Shown one piece after another: positions 52,577 through 61,583 of a DNA stretch of 64,000 nucleotides. The stretch covers positions 1-64,000 of the forward strand of contig CAYPPG010000045.1 in the NCBI GenBank assembly GCA_964412555.1, given 5' to 3'. How positions within the stretch are numbered: the stretch's first letter is position 1; each line of letters begins with the position of its first letter. The notes under the pieces were generated by a model, which saw only the letters and a list, made by a program, of their open reading frames with translations, did not search any database and was not told the DNA's origin. A program made the position numbers and the translations under genes. The DNA is from CAYPPG01 sp964412555 (GTDB lineage: Bacteria > Hinthialibacterota > Hinthialibacteria > Hinthialibacterales > Hinthialibacteraceae).

Positions 52577-53716
52577 TTATCGCAAAGGAATAACCGCTGT
52601 GGCGTCCAACTCAAACAATAAATCATCACGACAGACATCGGCAATCGTTCGAACAATAGGAATATCTGACATTCCCAGCTGATTCAGGATATCTTCGAAA
52701 ACCGGGATATCTTCTTCCATCTTGATAAATGCCGTTGCCCGTTGAATATGATGTAACTCTGCGCCAGCGCCTTGAAGAAGGGATTCTATATTCAGAAGAG
52801 TTCTTTCTGTCTGCCTTTTCATATCTCCAACATAAACAGTACGCCCACTTTCGTCTATCGAAGCAGTTCCGGATACAAAAATATATTTGGATTGGTTCGT
52901 CGCAATCGCAACTCCCCGTGAAAAAGCGGAACCGTAATCCGTCGCTTCGTTCTGCTTTGGATTTTCGAGACGTCTTGTTTCCAAGGGACAGCCTTCAATC
53001 GGTTTCATTGCCAATAAATCAAAAGTACAAGAAGCCCCATAGGCGCTTCTGCCCCAAATCCCCGTACTGGCGGGAATGATGGTTTTCGGATTTCCGTTGA
53101 ATAATCCTAACCGCTTATACAATTCATTTCTGGCTTTGTTGAAATCCGGATACCAGGCAAGAATATCATCCAAATAAAACCATGTGCGCCGTACATCGCG
53201 ATAGGACCAGCTTCTTTCTTGAAGAATTTCGCCGGCAAGATTGATCGCCTCGAAAGTTTCCTGAGCACGGGTCGAGCGGATCGACGGCTGAAGAAGACTC
53301 GAAATATCGGAAAGGATCAGGTATTCCGCTTCATTGCCACAATAATGACAACCACAAATCCGGTCATTTTTCCGAACGAGATCAATTTTTTCAGGATCTG
53401 AAGATTGTGCAGCAATAGCATGGATTCCCGCAAAATCCAAACCATAAAATGGTGTCCCTTCCACATACGTCGAAGGCACTCTTTCCATTTTTCCATTGCT
53501 CGTCAGGATACTTTGCCGAATTCGTTCAGCGTCAGGAGCAGCGGATAACAATCCGTAGATTCGCTCTTGAAGTAACTCCGCCTGATGGGAACGCAAATAT
53601 TCCGCCAATTCCTCATAGGCACTTGCAATACTTTCCTCCCGGGATTTTCCCTCCAATGGAAGAACCGTGATGAAACAAAGATCGCCATTACAGTTTTTTG
53701 TTGATGTATACAACAT
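52577..53716 (-). CDS. Chorismatase / Rid-superfamily-like protein with Cys cluster
   Basis: From the ATG at 53716 the protein has 379 residues. The C-terminal 150 residues show the Rid fold pattern (FVSGTASIDESGRTVYVGDMKRQTERTLLNIESLLQGAG split here as VSGTAS, GD, QT and NI) and the larger layout, with RRTWFYLDDILAWYPDFNKAR, fits FkbO/Hyg5-type chorismatases, which release hydroxybenzoate or dihydroxy-acids from chorismate. An unusual CGCHYC segment near residue 121 (counting from this start) could bind a metal. No signal peptide is present. The first codon of the frame is TTG; GAGG favours the ATG. It heads the redox gene series, hinting that an aromatic or quinone-like product serves it; this is a guess. 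Confidence 0.6.
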   Translation of the reverse strand: MLYTSTKNCNGDLCFITVLPLEGKSREESIASAYEELAEYLRSHQAELLQERIYGLLSAAPDAERIRQSILTSNGKMERVPSTYVEGTPFYGLDFAGIHAIAAQSSDPEKIDLVRKNDRICGCHYCGNEAEYLILSDISSLLQPSIRSTRAQETFEAINLAGEILQERSWSYRDVRRTWFYLDDILAWYPDFNKARNELYKRLGLFNGNPKTIIPASTGIWGRSAYGASCTFDLLAMKPIEGCPLETRRLENPKQNEATDYGSAFSRGVAIATNQSKYIFVSGTASIDESGRTVYVGDMKRQTERTLLNIESLLQGAGAELHHIQRATAFIKMEEDIPVFEDILNQLGMSDIPIVRTIADVCRDDLLFELDATAVIPLR

Positions 53717-53960
53717 ATACGCTGCCTCACTCAATAAAATTCAAAACATATTACCCTTGAGGAATACCCGGATACCTCACCATCACATGACATAATAAGA
53801 AATATTTACAGGACATAACCGTAAATAAAGAAAGTCTCCACATCCATCAATATATCGATTTCAATCTTATCAAATCTTGCCATCCTCTTCAACCCCGATT
53901 GATAAGGGAGAAAACAAATATATGTAATCAGCAAAAGAAGGCAGGGTCAAGTACCGCAAC

Positions 53961-53978
53961 CTCTTGAATGTTCAAGAG
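53961..53978. promoter_or_regulatory. 18-bp palindrome before the pentapeptide-repeat gene
   Basis: CTCTTGAA-TG-TTCAAGAG is a perfect inverted repeat ending 38 bp before the start at 54017. A second short dyad, ATATC-N6-GATAT (53979-53983 and 53990-53994), follows. It could be an operator. The rest of 53717-54016 shows no gene. Confidence 0.5.
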
Positions 53979-54016
53979 ATATCTTTCACGATATTAATGG
54001 AAAGGAAATCAAGATT

Positions 54017-55048
54017 ATGGCGAATCAAACACATCTCGATACTGTTCAAAAAGGTACAGAAGCGGTAGGACAATATTTGGAAGCCCATCCCGATACGATG
54101 TTCGATTTGAGCGGAGCCGATTTGGCTGAACTCGACCTGCAAAATATAGACCTTCGAGGAGCGAATCTATCCCATGCCAGCCTGAAAAGCGCCAATTTGC
54201 GCATGGCGAATCTTCGCAGCGCCGATCTGCGGTTCGCAAATTTGGCTAATGCAAACCTCAGCCGCGCCCGTTTCGATCTGGCCAACTTGAGTTATGCTAA
54301 ACTTTGCCATAGCTACATTAGCCACACCATATTCTCGAAAGCGAATCTCACCTACACGGATCTCCGCAATGCCAACGGTTCTGAAACCGATCTGTCGAGC
54401 GCCAATTTGACCGGCGCGAAAGTCCACAATCTAAAAACCTCGAAATGGAAAGCGGTCGGGATGATTTGCCAATGGCTCAATATGTCCCCAACCGGGGAAG
54501 ATTCACCGAAACCGGATCAAATCTGGAAACCGGAAGCAACAGAGTCCCATCCTTTTGAAGATCCGGATTATGAGTATCTGATCCTTGAACTTGCCACTGA
54601 TCCATCTTTCCAAACCCTGTCAACCATCATGAGTGCATTTACCTCAATCGCCGATCGTTTTGCATCCGTCGAGCCGAATATCCCATTACAATGCCTCAAG
54701 GTATTGAATGACAAAAAAGAAAACATGGAAATCCACCTAACTGCCGGTGACGCAGCTCTTGCGGCACTGGCCCGGCTGCTCGAAGCGGCAATCCGCAGCA
54801 TGCGATCACTTGAAGGCAAAGCGTTGGTGGAATCCCCCTCCCCCTTACCTCTCGATTCCGAAGAATCCGCCAAGTCAACGGCATTTATCGAAAAACTCAA
54901 CTTGTCCAATCATCCACAAACATCTTCTGCCATTCTCCACATAGCAAAATTTACGCGCATGGTTTATTTTCATGGAGAAGTGTTTCAACTCAAAGATGCC
55001 CCTGCCCTTTCTTTATCGGAGACCAATCCCCATTCAACGAAACAATAA
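54017..55048 (+). CDS. Pentapeptide-repeat protein
   Basis: The 343-residue protein has about 22 tandem A(D/N)Lxx-type pentapeptides between residues 30 and 138 (ADLAELDLQ, ANLSHASLKSANLRMANLR and so on), which fold into a right-handed quadrilateral beta-helix. The C-terminal 200 residues are a different, mostly helical domain (FQTLSTIMSAFTSIADRF, LAALARLLEAAIRSM) that I do not recognise. No signal peptide is seen, so it is probably cytoplasmic. GGAAAGGA lies upstream of the ATG. Known pentapeptide proteins protect gyrase or act as adaptors, but nothing here decides between these. It is divergent from the redox operon. Confidence 0.85.
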   Translation: MANQTHLDTVQKGTEAVGQYLEAHPDTMFDLSGADLAELDLQNIDLRGANLSHASLKSANLRMANLRSADLRFANLANANLSRARFDLANLSYAKLCHSYISHTIFSKANLTYTDLRNANGSETDLSSANLTGAKVHNLKTSKWKAVGMICQWLNMSPTGEDSPKPDQIWKPEATESHPFEDPDYEYLILELATDPSFQTLSTIMSAFTSIADRFASVEPNIPLQCLKVLNDKKENMEIHLTAGDAALAALARLLEAAIRSMRSLEGKALVESPSPLPLDSEESAKSTAFIEKLNLSNHPQTSSAILHIAKFTRMVYFHGEVFQLKDAPALSLSETNPHSTKQ

Positions 55049-55335
55049 AAAATACAATTCATCTTATATTACGTAACATATTGCAAACGTCAGACTTATA
55101 CTATTAAAGTTCATCAAATAATCCATCATGATATCATAGATGCGTTGTCCTAGATGGTTCACACTCACAATCAAGGACTTGAAATCACCTTCCCCCCTAT
55201 TCGTTTGTCTTCATCCAGTAGTATGATGAAAGAATATACAATTCCGAATAAGGCAAGGATCGTTTCTCTTTGGTTGACAGAATTAATACACGGTAACAGA
55301 TTTCCATTGTATTGAAGATTTATCGGAGAAATACT

Positions 55336-58300
55336 TTGTACCGGACTCTTGCAAAAAGAAAAATCAATCCTCAATGGTTGTTTTTTCTATGCAATTTTGT
55401 TTTTTTGTTATGGGATCCTCTTCTCTCGGCTGGATTCGATAGTCTGCATTGGCGTTTGTTTTCCACATCTGATGGACTTGTGGAAAATTGGAGCAGTTCC
55501 GTCACAGTCGGCTCCACTGGCCATGTCTGGATCAACCATGGAGACGTCAACTCCAGTAGTGGATACGATGGATACCAATATAAACGGATTCCCAGCCCTG
55601 GTTGGTATGCCAATTTAGATTGGAAAATCTATGAAAATTCATCAGGAAATCTTTGGGCAATGCATCCTCGTGGGCTTCAACAGTTTCTCGACGGACAATG
55701 GAAAGTGTATCCCATCAAAGAAATTCAACACTCCGATTGGAAGTGGAATTTCCAGCGCCAGAATCAATTATTGCCACTCTTCAACAATCGAGTTCTCATT
55801 CTATTACGGGATCATTTGATGGAATTCGATCCGTCGCGTAATCGAACTCGAACAATCTGTAAAGCAAATCAATTCAAAGTGGGGCGCTTTATCCACATGA
55901 CTGGTCACCATGATCACAGAATATGGATCAGTGGTGAGTTAGGTTTGCTCAACATTACGTATAGTAAGAACCAAAATAATATCCATTTTCATCCCAAAGA
56001 GTATCTTCTTCCCGAAACAAGCGAATATCGCAACCTGCGTTATCCTTACGCTCGTGATCCATCAACAATCATCGTCACAGCGGATTCTCTTCACAATCAA
56101 AACAATGCGCTTATACAATTTGTCGGAAATACTTTTCAACCGGTTTATCAAAACAATAAAAGAGCGATCCTTCGAGGATGGCCGGGGATGGATGACAGTC
56201 TATGGATTGAATCTCCCGATTGTTTGATCCAATACCAAAATCAAGCAGGAAAAAAAATCCGGAGAAATGAAATTCTAGCGGGAACAATTTATGATGTAGC
56301 CACAGACAAAGCCGGTTGTTTTTGGATTGCAACATCTCTCGGTGTGGCTCGGTATGCCCCCCCGATTTGGCGAGAACCGCCTATTGTGAATGAATTACAA
56401 CCTCCCATTCTTGCCGTTCATGAATCTACTCGGAATCGATTGTGGTTTGCTTGCAAAGATTCTTTCGTCTGTTTACACAACGGACAATTGAAAAAATACT
56501 CATTGCCTGAAGGCCGAGAAATGCATCCCTTTTCTCAAGAAGGATTATGCTTTTTACCGGATGGGCGCATTGCCTATCGAACAGAAAAAGTGTTTCCCGA
56601 ACTTACGCTTTTCAATCCCCAAACGGAATCATTTGAATTTGTCCCTCATCCAAAAGGCTACTATACCGAAGTAATCGCGTCACGAGAAAATGGTTCTCTG
56701 TGGATTCAAAGCTATCACAATACTCCACCCCATGATTATGACGCTGAAGATTTCCAAATCGAAACATTTGACGGCAGCCAATTTCATGTGGTTTTAGATC
56801 AAAAAAACCAATGGGATATTGACAAATTGACATGCATCTACAAATCGAAGAATGGGGATCTCTGGTTTGGAGGTTTGCGCGGTCTTGGGCTTTATCGAAA
56901 GACCAAATACCGGCCAATCGATCAATCTCAAGGGTATACCGGCGACGGTGTATTTTGCATTCACGAAATTCAGCCGGGAATTGTGTGGTTCGGAGGACGA
57001 AATGAGATATTTGAATATACGAATGGCACATTTCAACTCAAAAAAACCAACCTCCACGATGTCTGGTCGATTCACCGAAGAAAGAATGAAGAGATATGGA
57101 TTGCCACGGCAAGTGGGATCCACCGTATATCTGATAAGAAATGGATAACCAATACTATTCAGGACGGCTTATCGAATACAGCGGTCTATAAACTGTTTGA
57201 AGATAAAAAGAACCGAATCTGGGCGCGAACGGCAAATGGAATGTGTTTATATCATCCGGAAGCGGATCGTTTTCCTCCCAAAATCCGGATTCCCATGGAA
57301 AAGAATTCCACCGTCTTCGCCCCTTCCAGCGACGTTCGCATTGTCTATGAAGGAAGAGATCGATGGGAATATACTCCAAAAAAACGACTTCTCTACTCCT
57401 ACCGGCTGGATAATGGTTCCTGGTCTGAATGCATATCCGATCCGCTGGCCGTTTTCCGGCATCTACCCCCAGGCCGGCATCAATTTGAAGTCACAACCAT
57501 CGACCGGAATGGTAACACCAATCCGACCCCCGCTACATTCCAATTTACAGTCTTGTTGCCTTGGTATAAAGAAATAGGATTTCTCGCAATTCTAACCATA
57601 GGCTCCCTTGCCATTCTTGCACTGATCACAATGACAATTCTCCATCAACGAAAGCTTGAAAATCTCGTAGCATTGCGCACAACCGATCTCAAGAAAGCAA
57701 ATAAACAGCTACAAAAAGACATCATCGAACGAAAACAAGCGGAAGAGGAGCGCATTCGGTTGGAAGAACAACTTCGACATGCCCATAAAATGGAAGCCAT
57801 TGGCAGACTCGCAGGAGGGATCGCGCATGATTTTAATAATTTGTTGACCGGAATTTTGGGGAACATCATATTGGTTGAAGAAAAATCCCCCGAGAATATA
57901 CGAACCAAATTGGCCAATGCACGAAATGCCGCAAACAGGGCAGCTACTTTAGTACAACAACTGTTGACTTTCAGCAGGAAAACGAATGTACAACGTACAA
58001 TCTTGGATATCAATTCCATCGTGGAGGAACTCTTTCATCTCGCCAGACAAACTATCGACCGAAGAATCGATATTCAGTTTCAGAAAGAAATTAATCTCCC
58101 GCCTATCTTGGGTGATGAATCATTGATCAATTCGGTCTTGATGAATTTGTGTATCAATGCACGTGACGCCATCGATGAAGTCATACAATCACAATCCTCT
58201 CACAAATTGAAACGAGATCGGTTTTATATTGAAATAAAAACATCGATCGACAACATTCATCCCAATGACCTTTCAAGATTTTCCTATGCAAAAGAAGACC

Positions 58301-58950
58301 GTTATGTTGTAGTAAGCATTACGGACAACGGAATCGGTATGAATATGGACACACAGCAAAATATTTTTGAACCCTATTTCACCACAAAAGAAGTCGGTAA
58401 AGGCACCGGCCTGGGATTGGCTAGTGGATATGGCATCATGCGCGAACATGAAGGGTGGATCGATTTTGAAAGCCAACCCGGCAAGGGAAGCACATTTCGC
58501 ATATATTTCCCAGTTGCAGAAGAAAAAAATATCCCCTCTTCACCTCCAACAGAACCTCCATCCCATTCTCCCGATGACGGGAAAGAAACCATTCTGCTGG
58601 TCGAAGATGAAGAGGTAATTCGCAACTTGGGGAAAAGTGTACTCGAAAAGAAAGGCTATACAGTTCTCGAAGCAGAAGACGGAATGCAGGGTTTATCGCG
58701 CGTCCAAGAGTATGGTACTCAAATTGATCTGATTATTCTCGATCTCTCCATGCCGAAACTTTCTGGACGGGAGTTCTTGGAAGAACTCAGTGCACTTGGT
58801 GCGAATATCGATGTCATTATCAGCACCGGTTACATTCACGAAGAGCAAAAAGAATTCTTTGAACGCCACAACGTGAAAGGCTATGTGCCCAAACCCTATC
58901 GCCCAACCAACTTATTGGAAACAGTCCGAAACATATTGAATTCCGAATAG
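55336..58950 (+). CDS. One-piece hybrid sensor histidine kinase with propeller sensor and receiver
   Basis: A TTG at 55336 after GGAGA is the likely start (1204 residues); the frame is open from a TTG at 55312 and no ATG is suitable. Residues of about 15-34 are a signal or membrane anchor. About 40-650 form a periplasmic two-bladed Reg_prop sensor (SGYDGYQYKR, VWSIHRRKNEEIWIATASGIHRI), then a Y_Y_Y domain (YRLDNGSWSECISDPLAVFRHLPPGRHQFEV), a membrane helix (745-768), coiled coil, and the kinase: H-box GGIAHDFNN near 827, N-box NLCINARDAID, G1 DNGIGM, G2 GTGLGLA. A receiver (about 1083-1203) has its Asp in ILDLSMPK near 1135. There is no AraC DNA-binding domain, unlike typical HTCS proteins. 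Confidence 0.9.
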   Translation: MYRTLAKRKINPQWLFFLCNFVFLLWDPLLSAGFDSLHWRLFSTSDGLVENWSSSVTVGSTGHVWINHGDVNSSSGYDGYQYKRIPSPGWYANLDWKIYENSSGNLWAMHPRGLQQFLDGQWKVYPIKEIQHSDWKWNFQRQNQLLPLFNNRVLILLRDHLMEFDPSRNRTRTICKANQFKVGRFIHMTGHHDHRIWISGELGLLNITYSKNQNNIHFHPKEYLLPETSEYRNLRYPYARDPSTIIVTADSLHNQNNALIQFVGNTFQPVYQNNKRAILRGWPGMDDSLWIESPDCLIQYQNQAGKKIRRNEILAGTIYDVATDKAGCFWIATSLGVARYAPPIWREPPIVNELQPPILAVHESTRNRLWFACKDSFVCLHNGQLKKYSLPEGREMHPFSQEGLCFLPDGRIAYRTEKVFPELTLFNPQTESFEFVPHPKGYYTEVIASRENGSLWIQSYHNTPPHDYDAEDFQIETFDGSQFHVVLDQKNQWDIDKLTCIYKSKNGDLWFGGLRGLGLYRKTKYRPIDQSQGYTGDGVFCIHEIQPGIVWFGGRNEIFEYTNGTFQLKKTNLHDVWSIHRRKNEEIWIATASGIHRISDKKWITNTIQDGLSNTAVYKLFEDKKNRIWARTANGMCLYHPEADRFPPKIRIPMEKNSTVFAPSSDVRIVYEGRDRWEYTPKKRLLYSYRLDNGSWSECISDPLAVFRHLPPGRHQFEVTTIDRNGNTNPTPATFQFTVLLPWYKEIGFLAILTIGSLAILALITMTILHQRKLENLVALRTTDLKKANKQLQKDIIERKQAEEERIRLEEQLRHAHKMEAIGRLAGGIAHDFNNLLTGILGNIILVEEKSPENIRTKLANARNAANRAATLVQQLLTFSRKTNVQRTILDINSIVEELFHLARQTIDRRIDIQFQKEINLPPILGDESLINSVLMNLCINARDAIDEVIQSQSSHKLKRDRFYIEIKTSIDNIHPNDLSRFSYAKEDRYVVVSITDNGIGMNMDTQQNIFEPYFTTKEVGKGTGLGLASGYGIMREHEGWIDFESQPGKGSTFRIYFPVAEEKNIPSSPPTEPPSHSPDDGKETILLVEDEEVIRNLGKSVLEKKGYTVLEAEDGMQGLSRVQEYGTQIDLIILDLSMPKLSGREFLEELSALGANIDVIISTGYIHEEQKEFFERHNVKGYVPKPYRPTNLLETVRNILNSE

Positions 58951-58951
58951 A

Positions 58952-59713
58952 TCAGAAATAAACATCCATAATTGTATTTAATTTATCGCGATAGGTCCGG
59001 CTCATTCCCAACAATTTCCCGTTTTTCAATACAACGAGAAAATCATATCCATCCGGTTGGATTTCTTGAATCCGATCAATATTGACAATGGTGGATCGAT
59101 GAATTCGCAAAAATTTTTCCGGATTCAACTTCGCTTCCATATTCGCCATGGTTTCTCGTAGAAGATGTGTGTGTTGGCCGGCATGAATATCCACATAATT
59201 GCCGGCGGATTCGATCCAATCGATCTCCTCGACATTCAAGAAATAGATTCGGGACGTGGAACGAATCGCCAAACGATTCACGTATTTTCGCTGAGGATTG
59301 ATTTCCTGCATGACTTGTAATAAGTTTTCGGCTGTCTGACTGGTATGATGACGAGAGATAAACTCAAGCACTCGAGACACAGATTCCTGAAACCGTTCCA
59401 CACTAAAAGGTTTCAAAAGATAGTCAAAGGCATGTTTTTCGAACGCCTCGATGGCATATCGATCGAAGGCCGTCACGAAAATCACGAAGGGCATATTCTG
59501 AATCCCAATGGTATTGATCACATCAAAACCGTCCATTTCAGGCATTTGAATATCCAAAAAGACAAGATGAGGTTGATACTCGAGAATCGCTTGGACGGCT
59601 TCAAGCCCATTTGAACATTCGGCGATAACTTGTAGTTCTGGAAAATCACCGAGGGAAGTTTTGATATTCTTTCGCGCCAACAATTCGTCATCTACGATGA
59701 TCGTTTTAATCAT
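58952..59713 (-). CDS. LytTR-type response regulator
   Basis: The protein has an N-terminal receiver with phospho-acceptor Asp54 (counting from the ATG at 59713) in HLVFLDIQMPEMDG, the switch Lys in LLKPFSVERF, and a C-terminal LytTR DNA-binding domain (about 150-250; EEIDWIESAGNYVDIHAG, FLRIHRSTIVNIDRI). It should regulate transcription after phosphorylation by the kinase upstream. The ATG at 59713 gives a ATGATTAA overlap with the kinase stop, a classic coupling signal; the frame extends to 59728. The end is one base from the stop of the convergent hybrid kinase. Confidence 0.93.
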   Translation of the reverse strand: MIKTIIVDDELLARKNIKTSLGDFPELQVIAECSNGLEAVQAILEYQPHLVFLDIQMPEMDGFDVINTIGIQNMPFVIFVTAFDRYAIEAFEKHAFDYLLKPFSVERFQESVSRVLEFISRHHTSQTAENLLQVMQEINPQRKYVNRLAIRSTSRIYFLNVEEIDWIESAGNYVDIHAGQHTHLLRETMANMEAKLNPEKFLRIHRSTIVNIDRIQEIQPDGYDFLVVLKNGKLLGMSRTYRDKLNTIMDVYF

Positions 59714-60863
59714 ACGATTCATTTTCATCTTGACTGTTCATACTTTCGTTCCTCACTGGAATTCGCAAGTCGAGTTCCGTTTCCCCCTCGGAATTCTTTT
59801 TCAGTTCTAAAGAAAATGCCTTGCCGTATAAATGTTCCAACCGTTTCAGTGTATTAGTCATACCAATCCCCTTCCAGGCTTCTTGTTTCAACTCTTCTGC
59901 AGAACAAGGGCCGTTGTCTTGAACGAGAAATTCAATCCAATTGTCTCGTTGACGGATCAAAATACGAAGAATCCCTTCTTTGGTTCGCTGAGCGATCCCA
60001 TGCCGTATGGCATTTTCAACAAGCGGTTGTAAAAAAAACGAAGGAACTAAGACTGAATCCAGTTTGGGATCAATACTTTTATGTATCATCAGTCGGTCAG
60101 CGAATCGAATTTGTTCGATCTCCAGGTAATTATCCAAAAAACTCAACTCTTCCCGCAAAGGAATTTCCTGCAATTCTTTCGTTTTGAGCGTATGACGAAA
60201 CATTTCGCTCAGATTGGTAATCATTCGGTCCGCGGCGCCTACATTTTGCTTGAGGCGGAAGAAATCCCCTTTTTCTCTTAAAAGCGAGGAGATGGAATTC
60301 AAGGTGTTGAACAAGAAATGAGGTTGAAGTTGCAATTTCAGTGAATTCAATTGGGCTTGAGCCAGTTTTGTTTCCAAATGGCTGGATCGAATTTCCCGTT
60401 CCTGAAGAATACTATAGTATTGAAAAGAATAGACCACCGCCAAAATCGCCCAAAAAATAATAGAGTCCAAAAAATTTCTCGGAGAAATGAGAGAATACAC
60501 AATCCAATCCGGCCATACTTTCTTTTTGGAAAATCCAAAGCGAAAGAAAGAATCAATGACTTCGTTGACAAAAATTCGAAAAATGACGACTACCAACGTT
60601 GCGATCACAATGATAACAATCGCCTTCCAAAATCGTTTTTGAAGAAAGGAATATTTTTTGGCTAACCAAATCGCTAGAGGAACGGTAAGAGCCCACCCAT
60701 ACCAGCTGATCAAAGAGCTCAAATACTCCTGCTTCCAATGAAGAGGTCTCCCCATGAAACTGGAACGCAAAACTTGCTGTGTTGCCATAAAGATCGCAAA
60801 AAAGGAAAATATCGCAATCACCAAAACAGTATATTTCAAAAGCCGGTATCTTGATGCCTTCAT
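59706..60863 (-). CDS. LytS-like membrane sensor histidine kinase
   Basis: The 385-residue kinase has four predicted membrane helices (about 11-31, 51-68, 79-103, 131-153), a short linker, and a His_kinase (LytS/YehU type) module. The phospho-accepting His lies in LQPHFLFNTLNSISSLL near 181, the N-box in FLQPLVENAIRHGIA near 285, and the G-box in DNG followed by GIGMTNTLKRLEHLYG. The signal sensed is unknown; the small periplasmic exposure suggests sensing at or in the membrane. It overlaps the LytTR regulator by eight bases, forming a two-gene operon. The ribosome site is weak. Confidence 0.92.
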   Translation of the reverse strand: MKASRYRLLKYTVLVIAIFSFFAIFMATQQVLRSSFMGRPLHWKQEYLSSLISWYGWALTVPLAIWLAKKYSFLQKRFWKAIVIIVIATLVVVIFRIFVNEVIDSFFRFGFSKKKVWPDWIVYSLISPRNFLDSIIFWAILAVVYSFQYYSILQEREIRSSHLETKLAQAQLNSLKLQLQPHFLFNTLNSISSLLREKGDFFRLKQNVGAADRMITNLSEMFRHTLKTKELQEIPLREELSFLDNYLEIEQIRFADRLMIHKSIDPKLDSVLVPSFFLQPLVENAIRHGIAQRTKEGILRILIRQRDNWIEFLVQDNGPCSAEELKQEAWKGIGMTNTLKRLEHLYGKAFSLELKKNSEGETELDLRIPVRNESMNSQDENESYD

Positions 60864-61110
60864 TCTTGCCCATCAATCCTTTTCAAGATACTACCCTCCC
60901 CAGGATGATAGAGTTTTATCTCTTGTGTTTCCACAACAACAGAGAGGAAAACAACATGGGAAAAGAGGGAAAGTCGCTTTCCTCTTTCTACACAGCTCCC
61001 AAAAACAACGGATTACTATAAAAATGTATTTTTATAGTATACGGAATTCCCTCTTCACCAAAGACTTCCACTATGCAGGAAGAAAAACCACGAAACAATA
61101 TCATTGAAAA

Positions 61111-61237
61111 TGTGGTGTCTGCTGTTTTTTATTTTGGGAGGTGTATGATGGTTAGTGAAGCGATGTATGGCGCATCCCTTCGATAGCCAGGCAGGAAACT
61201 AGCTATAATCATTTCATACGAAACAGCAGACACCACA
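61111..61237. repeat. 127-bp element with 17-bp perfect terminal inverted repeats
   Basis: Arms 61111-61127 and 61221-61237 are perfect reverse complements beginning TGTGGTGTCTGC. Inside them further pairs nest: GTATGA (61143-61148) with TCATAC (61214-61219), and GTTAGT (61151-61156) with ACTAGC (61198-61203). It has the shape of a MITE or of a structured RNA. No open frame of note is inside. The 720-bp interval 60864-61583 has no gene. Confidence 0.65.
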
Positions 61238-61362
61238 AAAATAGCTTCATGAAAGTACACTTCGCCTGCTTTCCAAATAAATCACTCTATCGCTCGAACG
61301 GAATCTCGTTCACCTTCGATTTTTCATATTTTTAAAATATTTTCTGTCCAAATCGTGCTGCC

Positions 61363-61429
61363 AGAGAGCATTTATAAATTTCCTATCAAATCATTCGTTT
61401 GATGAAGTGATTTTGTATAAGCACTCTCT
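61363..61429. other. Nested hairpin region, possible structured RNA
   Basis: AGAGAG (61363-61368) pairs with CTCTCT (61424-61429), TTATA (61372-61376) with TATAA (61416-61420), and ATCAAA (61385-61390) with TTTGAT (61398-61403). The pairs nest in register. It may be the leader of the kinase operon, the 3' end of the deacetylase transcript, or a small RNA. Confidence 0.4.
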
Positions 61430-61583
61430 ATCGATTTTTCAAACCACCCGCTGTAGTGTGAAATGTCATAAAAAGAATAACTCGATTCCTTATCGTGAAT
61501 ATATGATATGGGATGAATTGCTATCTGTTGGTTGGAATCGCTATATTAGGGGATGAGCAGCCCCGGAAGTGATTGTAATTAGA

